Origin: JACKNG01 sp050184115 | Lineage (GTDB): Bacteria; Pseudomonadota; Gammaproteobacteria; Ga0077536 | Direction: 5' to 3' | Assembly (NCBI GenBank): GCA_050184115.1 | Contig: JBFXAQ010000001.1 | Location: 372,001-436,000 of the forward strand | DNA: 64,000 nucleotides | Part shown: piece by piece, positions 9,866-17,378 of the stretch | How positions within the stretch are numbered: the first letter of the stretch is position 1 | Layout of the letters: each line of letters starts with the position of its first letter | Notes under the pieces: generated by a model | Database searches by the model: none | Seen by the model: only the letters and a program-made list of their open reading frames with translations | Told to the model about the DNA's origin: nothing | Program-made: the position numbers and the translations under genes

Positions 9866-10774
9866 ACGCTCGCTCGTGGGGCCGGCGCCCGATGGCGTGC
9901 GTTCGACCTGGCGGCGTTCGGCCTCGGCTTCCTTGTAGTGCAGGGCGGAGACCAGCTCGGCGAGGATGCCGATGAGGAAGGTCGACAGCGCCGAGGTCAG
10001 CAGCAGCGCGGACATGTTGGTGAAGCGGTGACTGGTCACGTAGGTGAAGCCGTAGTAGCTGGATCCGAGCAGGAACAAGGCCAGGCTCACCGGCAGGAAC
10101 AGGCGCATGGGTGAGAACAGCGTGCCGATCTTGACGATGATGACGAAGAAGCGGAGGCCGTCCTCGAGCAGGCGGATGTGCGAGCGCCCGCTGCGCCGGC
10201 GCGCCGCGATCGGCAGGTAGGCGACGGCGAGGCCCGAGCGGAAGAAGGCCATCGTCGAGGTGGTCGGGTAGGAGAAGCCGTTCGGCAACAGGTAGAGGAA
10301 GCGCATGAAATGCCGCCGCCTGACCGCGCGGAAGCCGGACGTGAGATCGGCAATGCGGTGGCCGGCCATGTAACTCGCCAGGTGGTTGTAGATGTAGTTC
10401 GCGACGCGGCGCGGCAGCGAGGCATGGGTGTCCCAGGTGCGCGCACCGACCGCCATTTCGTAACCCTCGTCGAGCTTGTCGACCAGGGCCTGGATCGAAG
10501 CCGGGTCGTGCTGGCCGTCGGCATCCATGAACACCAGCACGTCGCCGTGGGCATGGCGCGCCCCGCTCTTGATGGCGGCGCCGTTGCCCATGGAGTAGGG
10601 GTGGCGTACGCAGCGTACGTCGTGCGCCGCACACACCTGCGCGGTGTTGTCGGTGCTGCCGTCGTCGACGACGATGACTTCGCGATTGGGGTGGAGGCGG
10701 CGGATCTCGGGCAGCAGGCGCGCGAGGTTGGCGCCCTCGTTGCGCGCCGGCAGGATGATGCTGAAACCCGCCAT
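9848..10774 (-). CDS. GT2 glycosyltransferase, polyprenyl-phosphate sugar synthase type
   Basis: A 308-residue family-2 glycosyltransferase. The GT-A fold shows PARNEG at 9-14, VDDGSTD at 36-42 and the metal-binding DADG at 84-87. After the catalytic domain come two membrane spans (about 225-250 and 257-282), the architecture of DPM1/GtrB-type enzymes that move a sugar from a nucleotide donor to polyprenyl phosphate on the cytosolic face. The start ATG follows the suhB stop by 17 bases, so it is likely in one operon with suhB. It could feed the neighbouring GT-C enzyme; the sugar cannot be read from sequence. Confidence 0.82.
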   Translation of the reverse strand: MAGFSIILPARNEGANLARLLPEIRRLHPNREVIVVDDGSTDNTAQVCAAHDVRCVRHPYSMGNGAAIKSGARHAHGDVLVFMDADGQHDPASIQALVDKLDEGYEMAVGARTWDTHASLPRRVANYIYNHLASYMAGHRIADLTSGFRAVRRRHFMRFLYLLPNGFSYPTTSTMAFFRSGLAVAYLPIAARRRSGRSHIRLLEDGLRFFVIIVKIGTLFSPMRLFLPVSLALFLLGSSYYGFTYVTSHRFTNMSALLLTSALSTFLIGILAELVSALHYKEAEAERRQVERTPSGAGPTSERSVGDD

Positions 10775-10791
10775 CGCGCGCCCGGCCCGCT

Positions 10792-11601
10792 TCAGCCGGC
10801 CGTCGCCGCGCGCGGCATCGGCGTCTTGTGTTGGGCGAGCACCGCCAGCACCTGGCGGAACAGCTTGGGATTGGCGGCGACCACGTGGCCGCAGTCGAGA
10901 TGCGTCTCGCCGCCGCGCGGATCGCCGACCAGGCCGCCCGATTCCTGGACGATCAAGGCGCCCGCGGCGATGTCCCAGGCCTTGAGTCCGAACTCCCAGA
11001 AGCCGTCGAGGCGGCCGCAGGCGACGTGGGCGAGGTCGAGCGCGGCGGCACCGGCGCGGCGCACGTCCGCGCACTGCGTAAGCATGGCCGAGAACGACGG
11101 CAGGTAATCGACGAGCTGTTCGGCACGGCGCACCGGGAAGCCGGTCGCGAGCAGGGCGCGGTCGAGATGCTGGCAGCGCGCGACGCGGATGCGGTGGCCG
11201 TTGAGCTGGGCGCCGGCGCCGCGCGAGGCGGTGAAGAGCTCGTCGCGAACCGGGTCGTAGACTACGCCCTGGTCGAGACGCCCGCGCACGCGAAGCGCGA
11301 TCGAGACGGCGAATTGCGGATAGCCGTGCAGGAAATTGAGCGTGCCGTCGAGCGGATCGATGACCCATTCGAACTCCGAACTGCCGCGGCTGCCCGACTC
11401 CTCGGCGACGACGGCATGGTCGGGATAGGCACTGAGCAGGGTGTCGATGATGGCCGCCTCGGCATCGCGGTCGACCTGCGAAACGTAGTCCTGGTGGCCC
11501 TTGCGATCGACCTTGACGTCGTGCAGCCGGTTGCTCGCGCGCGAGATGATGGTGCCCGCGCGACGCGCAGCGCGCACGGCGATGTTGAGCATGGGATGCA
11601 T
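10792..11601 (-). CDS. suhB: Inositol-1-monophosphatase family protein SuhB
   Basis: A 269-residue Mg-dependent phosphatase of the IMPase family. The metal-binding motifs are present: EES at 67-69, DPLDGT at 82-87 and the C-terminal KAWDIAAG. In gammaproteobacteria SuhB hydrolyses inositol monophosphate in vitro and also joins the rRNA transcription antitermination complex. It is divergent from trmJ across a 56-base gap with mirror-image -10 boxes, an arrangement common in this class (suhB-trmJ). Confidence 0.94.
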   Translation of the reverse strand: MHPMLNIAVRAARRAGTIISRASNRLHDVKVDRKGHQDYVSQVDRDAEAAIIDTLLSAYPDHAVVAEESGSRGSSEFEWVIDPLDGTLNFLHGYPQFAVSIALRVRGRLDQGVVYDPVRDELFTASRGAGAQLNGHRIRVARCQHLDRALLATGFPVRRAEQLVDYLPSFSAMLTQCADVRRAGAAALDLAHVACGRLDGFWEFGLKAWDIAAGALIVQESGGLVGDPRGGETHLDCGHVVAANPKLFRQVLAVLAQHKTPMPRAATAG

Positions 11602-11617
11602 CGCGGGATCCGGCGAT

Positions 11618-11636
11618 TAGAATAGGCGCGATTCTA
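11618..11636. promoter_or_regulatory. Mirror-image TAGAAT -10 boxes between suhB and trmJ
   Basis: TAGAAT at 11618-11623 on the plus strand and the same hexamer on the minus strand at 11631-11636 form a 19-base palindrome. The first would start transcripts near 11630 for trmJ (GTG at 11658), the second near 11624 for suhB (ATG at 11601). I do not see good -35 boxes at 17 bases on either side, so this is a candidate overlapping divergent promoter pair rather than a firm call. Confidence 0.45.
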
Positions 11637-11657
11637 CTCCATCGTCGCTCGCCCACC

Positions 11658-12425
11658 GTGCAGGAATCCCCCGACCCCATCGCCGCGCGCGCGGCCGCGG
11701 TCCGCATCGTGCTGGTCGCCACCAGCCATCCGGGCAACATCGGCGCCACGGCGCGGGCGATGAAGGCGATGGGCTTGCCGTCGTTGCACCTGGTGCAACC
11801 GGCGCGCTTTCCCAGCGCCGAGGCCACCGCGCGCGCGGCCGGCGCCGACGACATCCTCGCCAACGCGACCGTGCACGCGGATCTCGCCGGGGCCGTCGCC
11901 GGCTGCGCGCTGGTCATTGGTACCACCGCCCGCGAGCGTCACCTCGACTGGCCGAGCACGGATCCGCGCGAGGCCGCCGCGCTCGTCGCCGCCACTGCCG
12001 GCGAAGTGGCGCTGGTCTTCGGGCGCGAGCGGTCGGGGCTCTCCAACGAGGAACTCGACCAGTGCCAGCGCGCGGTCTACATCCCGACCAGCCCGGGCTA
12101 CCGTTCGCTCAACCTCGCCCAGGCGGTGCAGGTACTGGCCTACGAGGTGCGCCTCGCCCTGCTCGCCGGCGTGCCGGTTCGCGGTGGGCGCCGTCGCGGC
12201 CGCCTCGACCCATCGGCCAGCGCCGACGAGATCGCGGGACTCGAAGCGCATTGCCTGCGCGTGATGGCACGTGTCGGCTATTACGACGCCGCGCGGCCCA
12301 AGCTGCTGGCGCGGCGCATCAAGCGCCTGTTGGCGCGCCCCGGGCTGTTGCACAGCGAGACCCAGATCCTGCGCGGCTTTCTCAGCGCCGTGGACAAAAA
12401 GCTCGACGAGCGCGACGAGGACTAG
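11658..12425 (+). CDS. trmJ: tRNA (Cm32/Um32) methyltransferase TrmJ
   Basis: SPOUT-class methyltransferase that 2'-O-methylates position 32 of several tRNAs. The 255-residue protein has the N-terminal VLVATSHPGNIGATARAMK, FGRERSGLSNEE at 121-132 and the knot-forming SLNLAQAV at 150-157, followed by a C-terminal helical extension typical of TrmJ. It begins with GTG. The last 24 codons, including the stop, are repeated 177 bases downstream in diverged form (see the repeat and pseudogene entries). Confidence 0.94.
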   Translation: MQESPDPIAARAAAVRIVLVATSHPGNIGATARAMKAMGLPSLHLVQPARFPSAEATARAAGADDILANATVHADLAGAVAGCALVIGTTARERHLDWPSTDPREAAALVAATAGEVALVFGRERSGLSNEELDQCQRAVYIPTSPGYRSLNLAQAVQVLAYEVRLALLAGVPVRGGRRRGRLDPSASADEIAGLEAHCLRVMARVGYYDAARPKLLARRIKRLLARPGLLHSETQILRGFLSAVDKKLDERDED

Positions 12426-12494
12426 CGCGTGATCGGGGACCCGGCCCCGGCAATTGGTGACAGTTTACTTTTGGCGGGCGCAGAGCCGCGGCGA
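12354..12494 (+). repeat. Direct repeat copy A: trmJ tail plus palindromic element
   Basis: This 141-base unit covers the last 24 codons of trmJ and a non-coding stretch with GGGGACCCGGCCCC and the arm ATTGGTGACAGTTTACTTTT. The same unit recurs at 12531-12671 with about 90 percent identity by eye. Copy A is the functional one because it is continuous with trmJ. Confidence 0.9.
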
Positions 12495-12525
12495 CGGGCT
12501 GGGTAAAAGTAAACTGTCACCAATT
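12452..12525. repeat. Long-arm inverted repeat, REP/MITE-like
   Basis: Perfect 21-base arms at 12452-12472 and 12505-12525 (left arm ATTGGTGACAGTTTACTTTT preceded by A) enclose a 32-base GC-rich spacer. The A+T-rich arms contrast with the surrounding DNA. A third copy of the left arm is at 12629-12649. Similar palindromic sequences with a GGGGACC-GGCCCC motif are scattered in other proteobacterial genomes and may be mobilised by REP-associated transposases, but no transposase is present here; that link is inference. Confidence 0.85.
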
Positions 12526-12530
12526 CCCCT

Positions 12531-12602
12531 AGCGAGACCCAGATCCTGCGCGGCTTCTTGAGCGCCGTGGACAAGAAGCTCGGTGAGCGCGATGAGGACT
12601 AG
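12531..12602 (+). pseudogene. Detached, diverged copy of the trmJ 3' end
   Basis: Twenty-four codons ending in TAG encode ETQILRGFLSAVDKK and then LGERDED, versus LDERDED in trmJ itself. Of five codons that differ, four are synonymous (TTT/TTC, CTC/TTG, AAA/AAG, GAC/GAT) and one changes D to G. That pattern means the copy diverged while under protein-level selection, so it probably came from another strain's trmJ rather than from a recent local duplication. It has no start and is not expressed as a gene in its own right. Confidence 0.85.
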
Positions 12603-12671
12603 CGCGTGATCGGGGACCTGGCCCCGGTAATTGGTGACAGTTTACTTTTGACGGGCGCGGGGCCGCGCCCG
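12531..12671 (+). repeat. Direct repeat copy B
   Basis: Second copy of the 141-base unit, offset 177 bases from copy A. It contains the trmJ tail remnant, GGGGACCTGGCCCC and one left arm at 12629-12649 but lacks the right arm, stopping three bases before the purM stop codon. The whole trmJ-purM gap is made of this repeat material. Confidence 0.9.
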
Positions 12672-12674
12672 CGG

Positions 12675-13724
12675 TCAGGGCGCGAGCGCGCCGGCGTAGC
12701 TGACGCCGTGACCGGCCTCGACGAGGCCGATGCGGTGTACCGTCTCGCCCGCCGCGGTGAGCGTCGCGCTGACGGCATCGGCCTGGGCGGCCGGGACGAC
12801 CACGGCCATGCCGATACCGCAGTTGAAGGTGCGCAGCATTTCGGCACCGGCGACGCCACCCTGCTCACGCAGCCAGTCGAACACGGGCGGCAGCGACCAC
12901 GCGGCGAGGTCGAGGCGTGCGCCGAGACCGTCCGGCAGCACGCGCGGCAGGTTCTCCGTCAGGCCGCCACCGGTGATGTGGGCCATGGCGTGGAGGTCGT
13001 GGGCGGCGAGCGCGGCGAGCAGCGGCTTGACGTAGATGCGCGTGGGGGCGAGCAGGGCGGCGCCCAGGGTCTTGTCGCCGAACGGCGTGGCGAGGTCGGT
13101 GCCGCAGCGGGCGAGGATTTTGCGTACCAGCGAGTAGCCATTCGAGTGCACGCCGCTCGAGGCGAGGCCGAGCACCACGTCACCGGCGGCGACGCGGCTG
13201 CCGTCGACCAGGCGCGCGCGCTCGACGACGCCGACGGTGAAGCCGGCGAGGTCGTAGTGACCCGGCGGGTACATGCCCGGCATTTCGGCGGTTTCGCCAC
13301 CGAGCAGCGCGCAGCCGGCCTCGCGGCAGCCGGCGGCGACGCCGTTGATCACCGCCTCGGCGGTATCGAGCGCGAGTTCACCGGTGGCGAAGTAGTCGAG
13401 GAAGAACAGCGGTTCGGCGCCTTGCACGACGACGTCGTTGACGCACATCGCGACGAGGTCGATGCCGATGGTGTCGTGGCGGCCGAGTTCGACGGCGAGC
13501 AGGAGCTTGGTGCCGACGCCGTCGGTGGACGACACCAGTACCGGGTCGCGGTAACCGGTGGCGGCAAGGTCGAACAGGCCGCCGAAACCGCCCAAGCCGC
13601 CCATCACGCCGGCGCGCAGGGTGGCGACGGCGCCGGGCTTGATGCGGCGGACGAGTTCGTCGCCGCGCTCGATGTCGACACCCGCGTCGCGGTAGGACAA
13701 GCCCGGTTGCTGTTCTTTCGTCAT
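12675..13724 (-). CDS. purM: Phosphoribosylformylglycinamidine cyclo-ligase
   Basis: AIR synthetase, fifth step of purine synthesis: closes the imidazole ring of FGAM using ATP. The chosen ATG (MTKEQQPGLSYRDAGVDI) gives 349 residues, close to the family length; an in-frame ATG eight codons upstream only adds an unconserved leader. Signature DGVGTKL at 68-74 and the glycine-rich GVHSNGYSLVRKI are present. It is convergent with trmJ, with the repeat cluster between their 3' ends. It is divergent from the DUF2066 gene, as purM often is in gammaproteobacteria. Confidence 0.96.
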   Translation of the reverse strand: MTKEQQPGLSYRDAGVDIERGDELVRRIKPGAVATLRAGVMGGLGGFGGLFDLAATGYRDPVLVSSTDGVGTKLLLAVELGRHDTIGIDLVAMCVNDVVVQGAEPLFFLDYFATGELALDTAEAVINGVAAGCREAGCALLGGETAEMPGMYPPGHYDLAGFTVGVVERARLVDGSRVAAGDVVLGLASSGVHSNGYSLVRKILARCGTDLATPFGDKTLGAALLAPTRIYVKPLLAALAAHDLHAMAHITGGGLTENLPRVLPDGLGARLDLAAWSLPPVFDWLREQGGVAGAEMLRTFNCGIGMAVVVPAAQADAVSATLTAAGETVHRIGLVEAGHGVSYAGALAP

Positions 13725-13814
13725 GGGCCGGCATGGTAGCCGCAAGCGCTGAGACCGTTAAGACTTGACTTGCAGCAGTCGCGCACTGGCGTGGGTTGCG
13801 CGCGACCACGCGCC

Positions 13815-13842
13815 TTGACTTCGATTTTTCCTTTGACATAGC
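13815..13842 (+). promoter_or_regulatory. Candidate sigma-70 promoter for the DUF2066 gene
   Basis: TTGACT at 13815, 16-base spacer, CATAGC at 13837, in a locally A+T-rich stretch 37 bases before the ATG. The -35 is good (5 of 6) but the -10 matches only 3 of 6. Confidence 0.35.
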
Positions 13843-13878
13843 GTGCGTGGTCACCCGCCCGCAAGGACCGCCGCCCCG

Positions 13879-14916
13879 ATGCCCGTCCGGTCACTCGTCC
13901 GCCGTCTCGTCGTCTTGCTGCTGCTGTGCACCGCCGTTGGCGGGGCCGGCGCACGCGACGTGCAGGATCTCTATGGCGCGCGCGTGGCCGTCGGCGATCG
14001 CTCGCCGGGCGAACTCGCCCGCGCGGCGCGCGAGGCACTCGGCGTCGTGCTGATCAAGCTCACCGGCGACCGCGGCGCGCCGCGCGGCGCGGCCGCGCCG
14101 CTGTTGAAGAACGCTTCCAAGCTCCTGCTGAAGTACGCCTACGCCCCGGCCGCCGATGGCCGCGGCCTCGAACTCGTCGCCGAGTTCGACGAACCGGCGC
14201 TGGCTGCGGCGCTGGCCGCGCAGTCCGTCCCGATGTGGGGCAAGGAGCGCCCGGACACGCTGGCCTGGCTGGTCGTCGACGAAGCCGGCCGGCGCGACGT
14301 CGCGAGCAGCGACGAACCCGGTCTGCGCGGCGAGGTGCTCAAGCTACGCGCGGCGCGCCGCGGCGTACCCCTGCTGATGCCGCTCATGGACATCGAGGAG
14401 GCCCAGCACCTCGGCCAGGCCGCTGACTGGGATGCCATCGCGACCACGGCGATGGCGCTGTCGGCCCGCTACGGCACGCCGGCCGCCCTGGTCGGGTATC
14501 TCCGGCCGAGCGCGCCCGGCTTCTGGGTCGCTGACTGGCGCCTGCAGCTCGGCGCCGACACGCTCAGCTGGCGCGAGGAGGGCGATCTCGCCGAACTCAT
14601 GCTCGACGACGGTATCGATGCCCTCGCCGACGCGCTCGCCGAACGCTACGCCAACCCGAGCGAGCTGGCCCGCGACGAGACGCTCGAACTCGCCATCGTC
14701 GGCATCGAGAGCGCTGAGGACTACGCGCGTGTGATCGACTACCTGAACGGTCTCGATACCGTCGCGCGGTTGTTCGTGCACGGCGTTGGCGCGGCCGGTC
14801 TGAGGGTCGAGGTCGCGGCCCGCGGCGGCCAGCAGGGGCTCGCCAGCAGCATCGCCTTCGGTCGCGTGCTGGTTCCGGTGGCGGGGCGAGCGAACGCGTT
14901 CCAGGTTCTGCGTTGA
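13879..14916 (+). CDS. DUF2066 periplasmic protein
   Basis: A 345-residue protein with a signal peptide (basic start, LVVLLLLCTAVGGAGA, predicted cleavage after about residue 25). The body opens with DVQDLYGARVAVGDRSPGEL and matches the DUF2066 family of unknown function, which is regularly found divergent from purM and upstream of a PerM-type permease and hda, as here. The start was taken at the ATG that begins the signal peptide; the open frame continues 12 codons upstream from a less likely start. It overlaps the next gene's possible TTG start. Confidence 0.85.
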   Translation: MPVRSLVRRLVVLLLLCTAVGGAGARDVQDLYGARVAVGDRSPGELARAAREALGVVLIKLTGDRGAPRGAAAPLLKNASKLLLKYAYAPAADGRGLELVAEFDEPALAAALAAQSVPMWGKERPDTLAWLVVDEAGRRDVASSDEPGLRGEVLKLRAARRGVPLLMPLMDIEEAQHLGQAADWDAIATTAMALSARYGTPAALVGYLRPSAPGFWVADWRLQLGADTLSWREEGDLAELMLDDGIDALADALAERYANPSELARDETLELAIVGIESAEDYARVIDYLNGLDTVARLFVHGVGAAGLRVEVAARGGQQGLASSIAFGRVLVPVAGRANAFQVLR

Positions 14917-14924
14917 GCGGCGTG

Positions 14925-15974
14925 ATGAGCGATTCGCAGAAATGGCTGGCGCTGTCGCTGCTGGTGCTGTGCGGCTGGCTGCTGTACGTGCTGGCGCCGG
15001 TGTTGACACCGTTCGTGGTCGGCGCGCTGCTGGCCTATCTCGGCGACCCGCTGGTCGATCGCCTCGAGGCCGCCGGCCTCGGCCGTACACCGGGTGTGGT
15101 GGTGGTGTTCCTCGCCATGCTGCTGCTGGGCGTGGTGGGCCTCGTCGTGCTGCTACCCAACCTGCAACGCCAACTCGTGATGCTGCTCAACGCGGTGCCG
15201 CAGATGCTCGAGTGGCTGCAGGATTCGCTGTTGCCGCGCCTGTCGGCGATGTTCGATGTCGAACTGGTCGAGTTCGACATCAGCGGCATCCGCAAGGCGC
15301 TCCTCGCCCATTGGCAGGAAGTCGGATCGCTGGCCGGCCTCGTCGTCGATCATCTCGGTCGTTCGGGGGCCTTGGTCCTGGGCTGGGTGACCTACCTGCT
15401 GCTGATCCCGGTCGTCACGTTCTACTTGCTGCGTGACTGGGATCTGCTGGTCGCCGCGGTGCGCGATCTCCTGCCCAAGCGCATCGAACCGGTCGTGAGC
15501 AAGCTGGCCGGCGAGATCGACGCCGTGCTGGCCGAGTTTCTGCGCGGCCAGGTGACGGTGATGGCGGCGCTGGCGAGCATCTATACGGTTGGCCTGTGGC
15601 TGGTCGGGCTCAATCTCGCCTTCTCCATCGGCCTGCTCGCGGGCGTGGTCAGCTTCGTGCCCTACCTCGGTGTCATCGTCGGCGTGTTGGTGGCGGGCGT
15701 GGCCGCCTTTCTGCAGTTCCACGACCTCGTCCACCTGCTCGGCGTGGCCGCGGTGTTCGGCGTCGGCCAGCTGCTCGAGGGCATGGTGCTGTCGCCGCTG
15801 CTCGTCGGCGACCGCATTGGTCTGCACCCGGTGGCGGTGATCTTCGCGGTGATGGCCGGAGGCCAGTTGTTCGGCTTCTTCGGCGTGCTGCTGGCCCTGC
15901 CGGTGGCCGCCGTCATCGTCGTCCTGTTGCGCCATTCGCGCGACGAGTACCTGCGCAGCGCGCTGTACGGCTGA
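14925..15974 (+). CDS. AI-2E/PerM-family membrane protein
   Basis: A 349-residue protein with the eight-span pattern of the AI-2E transporter superfamily: N-terminal pair of spans (LALSLLVLCGWLLYVLAPVL, then a VVVFLAMLLLGVVGLVVLLP segment), a long extracytoplasmic helical region (160-210) and a C-terminal bundle with the conserved PYLGVIVGVLVAG and EGMVLSPLLVGDRIGLHP. Family members export autoinducer-2 or act as Na+/H+ antiporters, so the substrate is open. A TTG at 14913 would overlap the previous stop as TTGA; ATG at 14925 is preferred. Confidence 0.87.
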   Translation: MSDSQKWLALSLLVLCGWLLYVLAPVLTPFVVGALLAYLGDPLVDRLEAAGLGRTPGVVVVFLAMLLLGVVGLVVLLPNLQRQLVMLLNAVPQMLEWLQDSLLPRLSAMFDVELVEFDISGIRKALLAHWQEVGSLAGLVVDHLGRSGALVLGWVTYLLLIPVVTFYLLRDWDLLVAAVRDLLPKRIEPVVSKLAGEIDAVLAEFLRGQVTVMAALASIYTVGLWLVGLNLAFSIGLLAGVVSFVPYLGVIVGVLVAGVAAFLQFHDLVHLLGVAAVFGVGQLLEGMVLSPLLVGDRIGLHPVAVIFAVMAGGQLFGFFGVLLALPVAAVIVVLLRHSRDEYLRSALYG

Positions 15975-16046
15975 CCCGTCGGGCTCCCCTCCCACCCGGC
16001 GCGAAATCGGCGACAATGCCGGGCGCATTCCCAGCCGTCGCCCGCC

Positions 16047-16763
16047 ATGCGTTTCGTGTCCGCCGCCGACCACCAGCTCACGCTCGATCTCTATAACGTC
16101 ACCCGCCACGAGCTCGGCGACTTCCACCGCGCCGGCAATGCCGAGACGGTCGCCGCGGTCGAGCGCCTCGTCCGTGGCGAGGGCCCGCGCGTGGTCTACC
16201 TGTGGGGCGCGACGGGTTGCGGCAAGTCGCACCTGCTGCAGGCCGCGGTGCAGGCCGTCGGCGCGGCCGGCGAGCGCGCGATGTACCTGCCCCTGCGGGC
16301 GCTGGCGGCAAGTGGTCCGGCGGTGCTCGAAGGCCTGGAGGCGGTGACCCTGCTGGCCATCGACGATCTCGATGCGGTGGTCGACCAACGGCCCTGGGCC
16401 GAGCGCCTGTTCCATCTCCACAACGCGCTCGCCGCCGCCGCCGGCCGCCTGCTGTGGAGCAGCCGCTCGGCGCCGGCATCGACCGTGTTCGCGCTGCCCG
16501 ATCTCGCCTCGCGCACAGCGGCGAGCCTGGTCTACCAGCTCCATGAACCTGACGAAGCCACCCGCGCGGCGATCCTGGTCCAACTCGCCCGGCGGCGCGG
16601 TTTCGACCTGCCGCTACCGGTGGTGGAATTCATCCTGCGGCGCGAGCGGCGCGATCTGGTCAGCCTGGTCACGCTGCTCGACGTCCTCGATCAGGCCTCG
16701 CTCAGTCACGGCCGCGCGCTCACCGTGCCGTTCGTGCGCGAGTTGCTCGCCGCGCGCGGCTGA
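16047..16763 (+). CDS. hda: DnaA regulatory inactivator Hda
   Basis: AAA+ protein that works with the DNA-loaded sliding clamp to make DnaA hydrolyse its ATP, preventing over-initiation of replication. The 238 residues begin with the clamp-binding motif QLTLDL (10-15), followed by a Walker A loop GATGCGKS at 54-61 and a Walker B-like LLAIDDLDAV. A -10-like GACAAT lies 30 bases upstream. The last 150 bases are overlapped in antisense by the open frame of the WrbA-like gene. Confidence 0.93.
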   Translation: MRFVSAADHQLTLDLYNVTRHELGDFHRAGNAETVAAVERLVRGEGPRVVYLWGATGCGKSHLLQAAVQAVGAAGERAMYLPLRALAASGPAVLEGLEAVTLLAIDDLDAVVDQRPWAERLFHLHNALAAAAGRLLWSSRSAPASTVFALPDLASRTAASLVYQLHEPDEATRAAILVQLARRRGFDLPLPVVEFILRRERRDLVSLVTLLDVLDQASLSHGRALTVPFVRELLAARG

Positions 16764-17378
16764 CGCCGCGTCTGTGCCCCTGGGGCGAGGGCAGCGCAGG
16801 CGCTGCGCGGTATCGGCCAGGCGCCGGCCGAGGGCGCGTGCGATGCGACGCTCGTGTTCGCTCAAGGCATTGCCGTTGTCGGCACCGGCATGGTGGCTGG
16901 CGCCGTAAGGCGTGCCACCGCTGGTGGTCGCGAGCAGCGCGGCCTCGCTGTAGGGCACGCCGACGATGAGCATGCCGTGGTGGAGCAGGGGCAGCATCAT
17001 CGACAGCAAGGTGCTCTCCTGGCCGCCGTGCAGGCTGCCGGTCGAGGTGAAGACCGCGGCCGGGCGGCCGACCAGGCTGCCCGACATCCACAGGTCCGAG
17101 GTGGTGTCGAGAAAGGCCTTGAGCGGCGCGGCCATGTTGCCGAAGCGGGTCGGCGAACCGAGGGCAAGGCCAGCGCACTCGCGCAGGTCGTCCTTGGTCG
17201 CATAGGCCGGGCCGCTGGCCGGCACGGTGGCGGCACCGGCCTCGAGCGGCGGTACCGTGCGCAGGCGCGCCAGGCATCCGGGTACGGCGACGACGCCGTG
17301 GCGGATTTCCTCGGCGAGCGCGGCGGTATGGCCACCGCGGCTGTAGTAGAGGACGAGGATCTCGGTCGGCTCAGCCAT
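16614..17378 (-). CDS. WrbA-like NAD(P)H:quinone oxidoreductase with long tail
   Basis: Flavodoxin-fold protein that reduces quinones by two electrons. Residues 1-195 match the WrbA family (about 200 residues): phosphate loop YYSRGGHT at 11-18, GSPTRFGNM at 74-82, TSTGSLHGGQE at 111-121 and TPYGASHHAG at 156-165. The frame has no stop at the expected place and continues about 59 residues, rich in charged residues, into the antisense strand of hda. The tail may be real or a consequence of a lost stop codon. It overlaps the ArsC-like gene by eight bases, so the two form an operon. Confidence 0.85.
   Translation of the reverse strand: MAEPTEILVLYYSRGGHTAALAEEIRHGVVAVPGCLARLRTVPPLEAGAATVPASGPAYATKDDLRECAGLALGSPTRFGNMAAPLKAFLDTTSDLWMSGSLVGRPAAVFTSTGSLHGGQESTLLSMMLPLLHHGMLIVGVPYSEAALLATTSGGTPYGASHHAGADNGNALSEHERRIARALGRRLADTAQRLRCPRPRGTDAASAARGEQLAHERHGERAAVTERGLIEDVEQRDQADQIAPLAPQDEFHHR

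Noticed and set aside
12426..12674. CRISPR-like or tRNA-derived repeats in the trmJ-purM gap
   Set aside because: Only two direct copies, 177 bases apart and containing coding sequence; no regular spacers and no cloverleaf.
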